Origin: JAPLGZ01 sp038225095
GTDB taxonomy: Bacteria; Chloroflexota; Anaerolineae; Caldilineales; Caldilineaceae
NCBI GenBank assembly: GCA_038225095.1
Contig: JBBREZ010000301.1
Span: 1-8,612, forward strand
Direction: 5' to 3'
DNA length: 8,612 nucleotides
Part shown: piece after piece, positions 1 through 6,245 of the stretch
How positions within the stretch are numbered: position 1 is the first letter of the stretch
Layout: each line of letters begins with the position of its first letter
The notes under the pieces: generated by a model
Seen by the model: the letters and a program-made list of their open reading frames with translations, nothing else
The model's database searches: none
Told to the model about the DNA's origin: nothing
Position numbers and translations under genes: made by a program

Positions 1-96
1 GCTATTTATTCCAAATAATGTCTAATTTTAGATTGATGAGGCTACTTCATAAACAGAACTACTTCGTAAATCGTCAATCCAAAATCGTCAATCAAA
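1..96. other. Intergenic, degenerate short repeats, no gene
   Basis: No coding region is supported here; the stretch lies just beyond the stop of the minus-strand dipeptidase. It carries two short direct-repeat pairs. CTACTTC(A/G)TAAA occurs at 42-53 and 59-70 with one difference, and AAATCGTCAATC occurs at 68-79 and 82-93, an exact 12-mer repeated with a 14-base period. A small inverted repeat TCTAA/TTAGA lies at 21-32. I see no clear terminator with a U tract. Confidence 0.5.
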
Positions 97-1176
97 TTAT
101 TTCCACGTTTTGCGCAACACGCGCACCCAATTTTCGTAGGCGATCTTTTTGAGCGAAGCTTCGTCAAAGCCGTGCGCACGCAAAGCCGCCACCAGCTTGG
201 GCAAGCCGGCCACATCGTGCAGATCGTGGGGCATGGTGGCGCCGTCAAAGTCCGAGCCTAGCCCGACGTGATCAATGCCGATGCGGTCGGCCATGTAGGC
301 GGCGTGGCGCACAATCTCGGTCAGCGAGGTTTCCACATCGGACCGGCCATCGGCGCGCAAGAAACCAATATGGAAATTGACCCCCGCCATCCCGCCGGTT
401 TCTTTGATCGCATCCAACTGCTTGTCGGTTAGATTGCGCGGTGTTGCACAAAGCGCATGCGCACCCGAGTGAGTTGCGACCAACGGCGCATCACTCAGTT
501 CGGCCACGTCCCAAAAGCCGCGCTCATTCAAGTGTGATAAATCGATCATAACGCCCAATTGATTACACGCTTTAACTAAGGCATGCCCTGCATCCGTCAA
601 GCCGGGGCCAATGTCTGGCGTATCCGGAAAATTAAACGGCACACCATAGCCGAACGCGTTGGGCCGGCTCCACACAATGCCCACCGAACGTAGCCCGGCC
701 TGATACAAGACATGTAGAGCGTTCAAATCGGTGTCGATTGGGTCTACGCCTTCCAAGTGAAAAATCGCGGCGATCACGCCTTTTTCCAGACAGCTTACTA
801 GTTCATCCGCCGTGCGCACCACTTTGAATTGGCCTTTGGCTTCGGCTTCCACCTGAAAAAGCGTGGCCGCCATGCCCATGGCAAAGTTCAAGGCATAGGG
901 TTGCTCCAACGGCGCGGGCAAGGGCGTTTGATAAGCTTTGCTCTTGTCGCTAGCGCCGACAATGGCGCTATCTTTATTGACGTTCTGCTTGGGCGAGGGC
1001 ACATAAATGGCAAAAAAACCACCGCCAAAGTTGCCCGCGCGCGCGCGCGGCAAATCAATATGACCATGCTCACTTTGTTCAAAAAAAGTACGTTCCTGGC
1101 CGGGCCGCGGGTAGTAGAGGCTTAGCAACGTGTCGTTGTGACCGTCGAAAATAGGCGGATTAGAAAGGTTAGTCAT
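97..1176 (-). CDS. Membrane-dipeptidase family (peptidase M19) zinc dipeptidase
   Basis: A 359-residue protein of the M19 renal-dipeptidase family, which hydrolyses dipeptides with a binuclear zinc centre. The expected ligands are visible: H13 and D15 in DGHND, the bridging E142 in FHLEG, H215 in IDLSH, H236 in ATHSG, R247 in PRNLTD (the substrate-binding Arg position) and D309 in GLGSDFDG. Length matches bacterial members, and there is no signal peptide, so it is probably cytoplasmic. The ATG at 1176 is preceded on the minus strand by an AGGAG sequence about six bases upstream, a good ribosome site that fixes the start. It lies downstream of the modB-like gene on the same strand with a 139-bp gap, so it probably has its own promoter. 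Physiological substrate is unknown; related proteins act on peptides of dietary, cell-wall or self-made origin. I see nothing linking it to the defence genes. Confidence 0.93.
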   Translation of the reverse strand: MTNLSNPPIFDGHNDTLLSLYYPRPGQERTFFEQSEHGHIDLPRARAGNFGGGFFAIYVPSPKQNVNKDSAIVGASDKSKAYQTPLPAPLEQPYALNFAMGMAATLFQVEAEAKGQFKVVRTADELVSCLEKGVIAAIFHLEGVDPIDTDLNALHVLYQAGLRSVGIVWSRPNAFGYGVPFNFPDTPDIGPGLTDAGHALVKACNQLGVMIDLSHLNERGFWDVAELSDAPLVATHSGAHALCATPRNLTDKQLDAIKETGGMAGVNFHIGFLRADGRSDVETSLTEIVRHAAYMADRIGIDHVGLGSDFDGATMPHDLHDVAGLPKLVAALRAHGFDEASLKKIAYENWVRVLRKTWK

Positions 1177-1213
1177 TTGGTCTCCTAAAGCGAGTATAAA
1201 TCGTCACAGTAAC

Positions 1214-1235
1214 CCTAGACCGGGATTGGTCCAGG
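1214..1235 (-). repeat. Hairpin between modB-like gene and dipeptidase
   Basis: Read on the minus strand, CCTGGACC-AATCCC-GGTCTAGG forms an 8-bp stem with one G-U wobble and a 6-base loop. On the plus strand the same site has an A-C mismatch, so an RNA hairpin would favour the minus-strand transcript. No U run follows, so it is not a classic terminator. A -10-like TATAAA lies just upstream on the minus strand (1251-1246), which would put the stem at the extreme 5' end of a dipeptidase mRNA. Its function is uncertain. Confidence 0.35.
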
Positions 1236-1315
1236 CTTACTCTATTTTATAACAGGCCAAGTCTAATCTAAAACGTGATTACACATCAATGCTACGGCGA
1301 TGACCGAATTGCGTT

Positions 1316-2116
1316 TTACATCGCGCCGATCCGTTGGCGCAGCAATCCTTTGACGATCAACAAGACTGAAAATGAAATCACCAACAAAATGACCGAAAGC
1401 GTGAGGGCGATGTTCAGTTCAACCTCGAAACCAATGTAGATGGCCAGCGGCATTGTCTGCGTACGGCCAGGGAAATTGCCCGCGAAAATAATCGTCGCTC
1501 CAAATTCACCCAACGCGCGCGCCCAAGTCATGACGATGCCGCCAAAGAGCACCGGCCAGGCCAGCGGCATCGTGACATAGCGAAAGATACCCCAGCCATT
1601 AGCGCCGTCCAGCGCAGCCGCCTGTTCTAAGTCACGGTCCACGCTGCCAAAACCGGCAATCGCAGCCTTGACGTAGAAAGGCGCGGCGACAAACATTTGC
1701 GCTAAAATCACCGCCGTCGTCGTAAAGGCAATATTGATCCCAAGCGTGCTGAGATACGCGCCGAATAGCCCGCGCCGACCGAAAGCGACCAGCAACGCAA
1801 TCCCAGCCACCGACGGCGGCAGCACCATTGGCAAATCTAACAGTGTGTCGATCGCTGCGCGCCCGCGAAAATGGCGTCGCGCCAACCAGTAAGCCAGTGG
1901 TGTGCCGAAACACAAGGTTGCCACCGTGCTGATCGCCGTGGTAAGCAGGCTCAAGTTAAGGGCTTGCACCACCTGGACATTGGCAAGGTTGGCCAGCAGG
2001 GCTGCCGGTTCGACGCGCAATAGCAACGCCAACAACGGCAACACCAGAAACAGTAAAAGCGGCAGCGCCAGTAATGGTAACCAAGGTATAGTACGTCGCC
2101 GCTGTTTTCTATACAT
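1316..2116 (-). CDS. modB: Molybdate-type ABC transporter permease (ModB-like)
   Basis: A 266-residue inner-membrane permease of the ModB/CysT (BPD_transp_1) family, which imports molybdate or related oxyanions with a ModA binding protein and a ModC ATPase. About six hydrophobic segments can be seen (near residues 13-33, 50-73, 95-113, 132-152, 183-205 and 235-257). The cytoplasmic coupling (EAA) loop begins at E164 as EQAAALDGANGWG. The stretch LDLPMVLPPSVAGIALL and the ARALGEFGATIIFAGN block with TQTMPLAIY are typical of molybdate permeases. The N-terminus is basic then hydrophobic, as expected for an inside-oriented first helix. The ATG at 2116 has only a weak AAGG three bases upstream. 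No modA or modC lies in the window; they could be upstream on the minus strand only if displaced, since dndC occupies that side. A sulfate or tungstate role cannot be excluded. Confidence 0.85.
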   Translation of the reverse strand: MYRKQRRRTIPWLPLLALPLLLFLVLPLLALLLRVEPAALLANLANVQVVQALNLSLLTTAISTVATLCFGTPLAYWLARRHFRGRAAIDTLLDLPMVLPPSVAGIALLVAFGRRGLFGAYLSTLGINIAFTTTAVILAQMFVAAPFYVKAAIAGFGSVDRDLEQAAALDGANGWGIFRYVTMPLAWPVLFGGIVMTWARALGEFGATIIFAGNFPGRTQTMPLAIYIGFEVELNIALTLSVILLVISFSVLLIVKGLLRQRIGAM

Positions 2117-2142
2117 ACGCCTTATCGATCAATATGGGACGG

Positions 2143-2159
2143 ATAACTTCATCAGTTAT
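2143..2159. promoter_or_regulatory. Small inverted repeat upstream of modB-like gene
   Basis: ATAACT-TCATC-AGTTAT is a perfect 6-bp inverted repeat with a 5-base spacer, 26 bases from the start of the modB-like gene in the divergent modB/dndC region. It could be an operator for modB or dndC. No known ModE-type consensus is recognised, so the call rests on symmetry and position only. Confidence 0.25.
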
Positions 2160-2173
2160 TTGACGTAAAGAAA

Positions 2174-2203
2174 TTCTAACATAGGGAAGATAGCATATAT
2201 AAT
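2174..2203 (+). promoter_or_regulatory. Candidate sigma-70-like promoter for dndC-dndD
   Basis: A perfect TATAAT lies at 2198-2203, with a weak -35 (TTCTAA, 2174-2179) at 18-bp spacing. Transcription would start near 2210 and leave a leader of about 65 bases before the dndC start. The -10 is exact, but the region is AT-rich, so a chance match is possible. Confidence 0.4.
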
Positions 2204-2231
2204 ACATCCGTTCGCATTTCGTAACTATCAA

Positions 2232-2248
2232 TGATCCAGTTCGGATCA
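2232..2248. repeat. Inverted repeat in the dndC leader
   Basis: TGATCC-AGTTC-GGATCA is a perfect 6-bp inverted repeat with a 5-base loop. It sits in the predicted dndC leader, about 30 bases before the likely start at 2278. It could be an operator or a small RNA hairpin. It has the same 6-5-6 geometry as the repeat at 2143-2159 but a different sequence. Confidence 0.3.
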
Positions 2249-2277
2249 GCAACCCTATTCCGCAATGGAAAATGATT

Positions 2278-3720
2278 ATGGCTATCAGCAATGGATTAGT
2301 AGATTCGATTCCATCGATCCTTGGAAGCCTCAACGAGATTTACGAAGAAATTCGCCAAACATACCTGCGCGATGACTATCCGTGGGTGATTGGCTATAGC
2401 GGTGGCAAGGATTCAACCACGGCCTTGCAGTTGATTTGGCTGGCTTTGGAGCAATTGCCAGTGGCGCAAAGGAGCAAACCGATCTATGTGATTTCGACCG
2501 ATACGCTGGTGGAAACGCCGATGATCGTTGATCATACGAATGACACTTTACGGCTCATCAACCAGGAAGCGCAAAAACGCAATATGCCCTTCACGGCGCA
2601 GAAGTTATCGCCAATCCTAGACGATACCTTCTGGGTGAATCTATTAGGGCGCGGTTACCCGGCGCCAAACAGTGGTTTTCGCTGGTGTACCGAAAGACTC
2701 AAGATCAACCCGTCGAATCGTTTCATCCTCAGCAAAGTCGCTGAACACGGCGAAGTGATTCTCATCTTAGGCAGCCGGCGCGGAGAAAGCGCCACACGCG
2801 ACCAGGTGATCAATATGCATCGCATCACCGGCCAAAAACTGGCGCGGCATGGGCAACTACCCGGTGCGTGGGTTTATATGCCGATTGAGAATTTCACGAC
2901 GGATGATATTTGGACCTATCTGATTCAGGTGAAATCACCGTGGGGCGGTGACAATCGCCAACTGTCGGCGCTTTATCGCTCGGCCCAAGATGGCGAATGC
3001 CCGCTGGTCGTGGATACGACAACACCATCCTGTGGGGGAAGCCGTTTTGGTTGTTGGGTCTGCACGGTGGTGCAGCGCGATAAATCGATGGAAGCAATGA
3101 TTGATAGCGGCGAAGATTGGATGATTCCTTTGCTGGACTATCGTGATTGGTTAGCCAGCACCCAAAACCCGGACGTCAAACCTGTGCAACGGGAATTTAA
3201 AGGGCGGGATGGCCGGATCAAGATCACTGAGGATGGCCGGCTTCGCTACCGCACCTATACCCTGGAATTCTCGAAAGAAATGGTACGACGGTTGCTGAAG
3301 GCACAACGGGAAGTACAGAGCCATGATGCAGAATTTATGTTAATCAGCACCGACGAACTGCGGGCGATTCGCCGCCTGTGGCTGACGGAGCGGCAAGACT
3401 GGGAAGATTCACTGCCAGCTATCTACACGGAGATGACCGGGCGCACGCTCGAATGGGAGCAGAATGACGCGTATACGCCGGGCCAAGTCGAAGCTGAACT
3501 CATACGTGAATTAGGCGCAGAGTTCGATGTGCCGCCGCAACTCCTCCAGAAGTTGTTGGATGCTGAATGGCAGAATCAAGGTATGCGCCGGCGTACGTCG
3601 ATTCACAAGCGCATTGAGAAGATTTTTGATGAGGATTGGCGCACGCGTGAGCAGATTCAGATGGTGATGCAGGAGCGCCGTGAGCTGTACAATCCAGACG
3701 ATGCAGGCGAAATCGAATGA
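2278..3720 (+). CDS. dndC: DNA phosphorothioation sulfurtransferase DndC
   Basis: DndC is the PP-loop ATP-pyrophosphatase/Fe-S protein that activates DNA for sulfur insertion in Dnd phosphorothioation, working with DndD and DndE and receiving sulfur from a cysteine desulfurase. Counting from the upstream in-frame ATG at 2272 (482 residues), the PP-loop SGGKDS is at 43-48, FRWCTERLKI is around 136-145, and SRRGESATRD is at 168-177. Candidate Fe-S cysteines are C139, C243, C254, C261 and C264, the last three as CGGSRFGCWVC. Length matches the family (about 500). I prefer the ATG at 2278 because GGAA lies seven bases before it, while the 2272 ATG has that sequence almost adjacent. Its stop overlaps the dndD start as ATGA, indicating an operon and translational coupling. 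No dndB precedes it: a modB-like gene is divergent instead. The gene looks intact. Confidence 0.93.
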   Translation: MAISNGLVDSIPSILGSLNEIYEEIRQTYLRDDYPWVIGYSGGKDSTTALQLIWLALEQLPVAQRSKPIYVISTDTLVETPMIVDHTNDTLRLINQEAQKRNMPFTAQKLSPILDDTFWVNLLGRGYPAPNSGFRWCTERLKINPSNRFILSKVAEHGEVILILGSRRGESATRDQVINMHRITGQKLARHGQLPGAWVYMPIENFTTDDIWTYLIQVKSPWGGDNRQLSALYRSAQDGECPLVVDTTTPSCGGSRFGCWVCTVVQRDKSMEAMIDSGEDWMIPLLDYRDWLASTQNPDVKPVQREFKGRDGRIKITEDGRLRYRTYTLEFSKEMVRRLLKAQREVQSHDAEFMLISTDELRAIRRLWLTERQDWEDSLPAIYTEMTGRTLEWEQNDAYTPGQVEAELIRELGAEFDVPPQLLQKLLDAEWQNQGMRRRTSIHKRIEKIFDEDWRTREQIQMVMQERRELYNPDDAGEIE

Positions 3721-5468
3721 TTCTACGTAAAGTTAAGCTCACAAATTTTGGCATTTATAACGGTGCGCAAGAATTTGACCTGCTGCCGTTGCCAACGGCC
3801 CAATTTAACCGCCCAATTATTTTCGTGCGTGGCAAAAACGGCGTTGGCAAGAGTACGCTGGTCACTGCCATACGCTTGTGCTTACATGGCGCCTTAGCGC
3901 TTGACCAACGGGTGGCGCAGCAGGAGTTTGATGACTTTCTGCTCCGGCAAATTCATCGTTATCCAGACGGCGGCGATCAGCCGACCGAAGCCAGTGTCGA
4001 AGTGCAATTCGATTATGTCAATTTGGGTAAGAAGGTGACATACCGAGTTGTCCGTGCATGGAGCAGGCAAGGCAACCGGGTTGTCAAGCAATTATCGATC
4101 TGGGGCAACGATGAGCCATTATCCGACGGTGGTATTGAACAGAGTGAAACATGGCTACGCGAGTTGGTGCCACCAGGGATCTTAAACCTCTTTTTCTTCG
4201 ATGGGGAAAAAATTCAGACCCTTGCCGAAGATAGCGATCACAGTCATCTATTGTTGGCCGAAACCGTCAGGAATTTACTCGGTTTGGATACAGTAGAACA
4301 ACTAGGTAAAGATTTAGATTTGTATATTGCACGCCAGCGGACGCATAGCCAGGTTCTGCATCTACAAGAAGAATTGCAAACGCTTGTTATTGAAACCGAG
4401 ACGCTGGAAGGGCAATTGACTGACATCAGCCAATCGCAGCGTGAATTAGAAGCTAAAATTGCTGAGCGTCAAGCCTTGATTGCGGCCCAGGAAAGGCAGA
4501 TTTCTGCCGAAGGCGGTAAGTTTGCCAGTGAACGCGAAGAACGTCTGGCCCAACGTCAGTCATTGGAAGCCGAGATCGAAGCCCTGCGGCGGCAAGTGAG
4601 CGAGCTTTGTAGCGGCCTACTACCCTTTGCCATCGCCCCTAAAATGCTCCAATCAGTCTCAGATCGGTTGGAGCATGAGCATGAAATTATTCAGGAACAA
4701 GTATCACAGCAAGCCCTGAAACGGCGACTGGATAAGCTAACGATGCGCTTGAGTAGCCCCGAATTCTGGTCTGCTTTTGAGGAAAAAGTTGATGCCCAAT
4801 TTCAAGCAACGCTCCTGACACAGATTACGGCCGAATTGCACACATCCACGGCGTCAACAGCTACACCAGCCGAACCTTTGCTCTTGCACGTTTCCGACAA
4901 GGAGCGCAGTATGCTGCAAAGTTGGATCGACCAGGCGATGGATGAAACACCGCAACACTTCACTGAAGTGATCAGCTTACTCAACGAGCGCGAAACTCAG
5001 CTAACACAGGTCAAAGCCACGTTGGCACGCACGCCAACGGTCGAAAGTATCCAGCCGTTGCTTACTCAACTGCACCAATTACATCATCAATTGGGCGGGT
5101 TGGAACATGAGCATAAACGGCTGCGTGATGAACAGCAACGATTGGCTGCTCGCAAAGACCAAGTAACCCTGCAACGGCAGCGCATTCGCGAGCAAATCGA
5201 TGAGCACGAAAAAGAAACGAGCCGTATTTTCCTAGCATCCAGGGCACAAAAGGTGCTTGAAGCCTACCAGGCACGCGTGACAGCGCGCAAAATCACCCAC
5301 TTAGAAACGTTGTTGGTCAACCGTTTTAATCAGATTTGTCGCAAAAAGAATTTTTTAGAACGCGTGCAGCTCGATCCGCAGACCTTTCAAACCTCACTTT
5401 TTCGATTCGGCAAAACGTTCAGCCGGAAACAACTTTCGGCTGGCGAAAATCAACTCTTTGCTTACTAA
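3717..5468 (+). CDS. dndD: DndD ATPase, C-terminally truncated
   Basis: DndD is the SMC/Rad50-like ATPase of the Dnd phosphorothioation complex. The N-terminal ABC half is clear: KLTNFGIYNG near residues 7-16, Walker A GKNGVGKST at 39-47, and a Q-loop-like FFFDGEKIQTLAE around 159-171. A long coiled-coil region follows (about 205-300 and 420-505, rich in E, Q, R and L). The C-terminal ABC signature is present as KQLSAGENQLF (571-581), after which the frame ends with A-Y-stop at residue 583. Intact relatives continue about 80 residues or more, with Walker B, D-loop and H-loop, all absent here; total length is usually about 650-670. No remnant of the missing end is visible downstream in the same frame. 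An incomplete ATPase site should not hydrolyse ATP, so this is probably a non-functional remnant unless completed by another protein. Confidence 0.9.
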   Translation: MILRKVKLTNFGIYNGAQEFDLLPLPTAQFNRPIIFVRGKNGVGKSTLVTAIRLCLHGALALDQRVAQQEFDDFLLRQIHRYPDGGDQPTEASVEVQFDYVNLGKKVTYRVVRAWSRQGNRVVKQLSIWGNDEPLSDGGIEQSETWLRELVPPGILNLFFFDGEKIQTLAEDSDHSHLLLAETVRNLLGLDTVEQLGKDLDLYIARQRTHSQVLHLQEELQTLVIETETLEGQLTDISQSQRELEAKIAERQALIAAQERQISAEGGKFASEREERLAQRQSLEAEIEALRRQVSELCSGLLPFAIAPKMLQSVSDRLEHEHEIIQEQVSQQALKRRLDKLTMRLSSPEFWSAFEEKVDAQFQATLLTQITAELHTSTASTATPAEPLLLHVSDKERSMLQSWIDQAMDETPQHFTEVISLLNERETQLTQVKATLARTPTVESIQPLLTQLHQLHHQLGGLEHEHKRLRDEQQRLAARKDQVTLQRQRIREQIDEHEKETSRIFLASRAQKVLEAYQARVTARKITHLETLLVNRFNQICRKKNFLERVQLDPQTFQTSLFRFGKTFSRKQLSAGENQLFAY

Positions 5469-5485
5469 TATTTAAAAATCATTCT

Positions 5486-5701
5486 CTAATCGATCTCTAG
5501 TTCATCACGAAGCAATTGATCTGTTGTAACCCGGAAAAAATCAGCTAGCTTAACTAATAATTCCACTGAAGGATAGCTTCGTCCACTCTCCATATCAGCG
5601 ATATGGCTATGAGATTTCATCTCTAAGATACTAGCCAATTGACGTGTTGTTAGGTCGCGCGTCTGGCGTAACTGCCGCAATTTCTCGCCAAATCGTTTCA
5701 T
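5486..5701 (-). CDS. Small XRE/Cro-family transcriptional regulator
   Basis: A 71-residue single-domain helix-turn-helix protein (HTH_3/XRE). The typical pattern is visible: KRFGEKLRQLRQTRDLT, helix 2 around TTRQLASILE (18-27), recognition helix near SHSHIADMESG (30-40), then the PSVELLVKLADFF helix (44-56) and a TTDQLLRDE tail. Small regulators of this form, ending in TDQLLRDE, are common in cyanobacteria and Chloroflexota. The ATG at 5701 has AGGG eight bases upstream. It is convergent with the broken dndD, its stop lying 17 bases past the dndD stop. It is divergent from the 73-residue gene across a region holding two strong palindromes, so it most likely represses that region and itself. 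Whether it also controls the dnd genes or the second DndC-like gene is unknown. Confidence 0.85.
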   Translation of the reverse strand: MKRFGEKLRQLRQTRDLTTRQLASILEMKSHSHIADMESGRSYPSVELLVKLADFFRVTTDQLLRDELEID

Positions 5702-5731
5702 GCAGCAAACCCTACAATTTGGACAGATATC

Positions 5732-5758
5732 AATTTGTTCGATTTAAACGAACAAATT
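5732..5758. promoter_or_regulatory. Palindrome 1, probable XRE operator
   Basis: AATTTGTTCG-ATTTAAA-CGAACAAATT is a perfect 10-bp inverted repeat around a 7-base AT spacer, 31 bases from the XRE start. The half-site CAATTTG appears again at 5715-5721 and 5731-5737. Its right arm ends on the first base of the TTGACA element of the plus-strand promoter, so a dimer bound here would block that promoter and probably XRE expression as well. Confidence 0.6.
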
Positions 5759-5786
5759 TGACAGTAAAACCACACTATGTTACGAT
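5758..5786 (+). promoter_or_regulatory. Strong sigma-70-like promoter for the 73-residue gene
   Basis: A consensus -35 TTGACA (5758-5763) is followed after exactly 17 bases by TACGAT (5781-5786, four of six matches to TATAAT). Transcription would start near 5793 and give a leader of about 65 bases ending at the ATG at 5858. The -35 touches palindrome 1 and the -10 overlaps the left arm of palindrome 2. Confidence 0.6.
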
Positions 5787-5815
5787 TCATGTACGTTTTT
5801 AACGTACATGAATCG
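5783..5815. promoter_or_regulatory. Palindrome 2, 15-bp perfect inverted repeat
   Basis: The arms CGATTCATGTACGTT (5783-5797) and AACGTACATGAATCG (5801-5815) are exact reverse complements separated by TTT. It covers the -10 and predicted start site of the plus-strand promoter. Because the transcript would begin inside the left arm, it is better read as a DNA operator than an RNA hairpin. Its sequence differs from palindrome 1, so a second regulator (possibly the 73-residue protein) may bind it. Confidence 0.65.
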
Positions 5816-5857
5816 CACTTACCTATCATCTTTACATGTTTACTGAAAGGAAAGCTG

Positions 5858-6079
5858 ATGAGCACCATTACACCACAAGAAATACTAAATCAATGGAAGT
5901 TGGAACAAATCCCCGTCGAAATGGCAATGGGTCATGTATTACAAAATCTTATCCAACAACAAACCATAATAGATTCCCTTACTCTTACCGTCAGCAAGCT
6001 CAGTGCCCAATCTGATAACCTGCTGCCCCATACCAACTCACTGTCTGTCGAAAAAACAAACAGAAAAACACGCTCCTGA
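5858..6079 (+). CDS. Hypothetical 73-residue protein
   Basis: I do not recognise a named family. The ATG at 5858 is chosen because AAAGGAAA lies a few bases upstream, whereas the in-frame ATG at 5777 falls before the predicted transcription start near 5793 and inside the promoter. The product starts MSTITPQEILNQWKLEQIP, has a predicted helical core VEMAMGHVLQNLIQQQTIIDSL (about residues 20-41) with a helix-pairing hydrophobic pattern, and ends in a polar basic tail (KTNRKTRS). No membrane segment, signal peptide or cysteine is present. It is divergent from the XRE regulator and shares the double-palindrome control region. Possible roles are a regulator partner, an anti-repressor or a small toxin/antitoxin-like partner; none is shown by the sequence. 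Low complexity is limited, and the clean start signals argue that it is a real gene. Confidence 0.6.
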   Translation: MSTITPQEILNQWKLEQIPVEMAMGHVLQNLIQQQTIIDSLTLTVSKLSAQSDNLLPHTNSLSVEKTNRKTRS

Positions 6080-6100
6080 CCTGAGCATTAAGATTTCAGT

Positions 6101-6211
6101 GCGCGAGGATACCTACGTTATTATAGCCAATACGTAGGCTATCTATCTTACTCGTTCCTAACAATTTCAGCAAGAGTTATGGGTTATCCATTTAGCTTAG
6201 TCAGCTCGCGC
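6101..6211 (+). repeat. Alternative hairpins downstream of the 73-residue gene
   Basis: CCTACGT (6112-6118) pairs with ACGTAGG (6132-6138) around a 13-base loop. The overlapping ATAGCC (6123-6128) pairs with GGCTAT (6137-6142), so the two stems exclude each other. GCGCGAG (6101-6107) is the exact complement of CTCGCGC (6205-6211) and could close the whole region. There is no clear U run, so a simple terminator is not supported; a structured 3' end or an attenuator-like RNA is possible. Confidence 0.3.
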
Positions 6212-6245
6212 TCATAGTTAGTAGGCATAGTGAGCAAAAATAACT

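Noticed and set aside
42..248. Minus-strand 68-codon open frame over the dipeptidase end
   Set aside because: It overlaps the well-supported M19 gene in another frame and has no recognisable domain.
829..1125. Plus-strand 98-codon open frame within the dipeptidase
   Set aside because: It is antisense to conserved dipeptidase motifs; the frame is open because of GC-biased third positions.
1902..2168. Plus-strand 88-codon open frame over the modB-like gene start
   Set aside because: Its product is low-complexity (N, S, G, R rich) and antisense to a hydrophobic N-terminus, a typical shadow.
5469..5485. Programmed frameshift or readthrough continuing DndD
   Set aside because: No slippery sequence is seen and none of the three forward frames after the stop resembles a Walker B/D-loop region.
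5777..5857. 27-residue N-terminal extension of the small protein from the ATG at 5777
   Set aside because: This ATG lies inside the promoter, before the predicted transcript start, and the reading runs through palindrome 2. The ATG at 5858 has a clear ribosome site.
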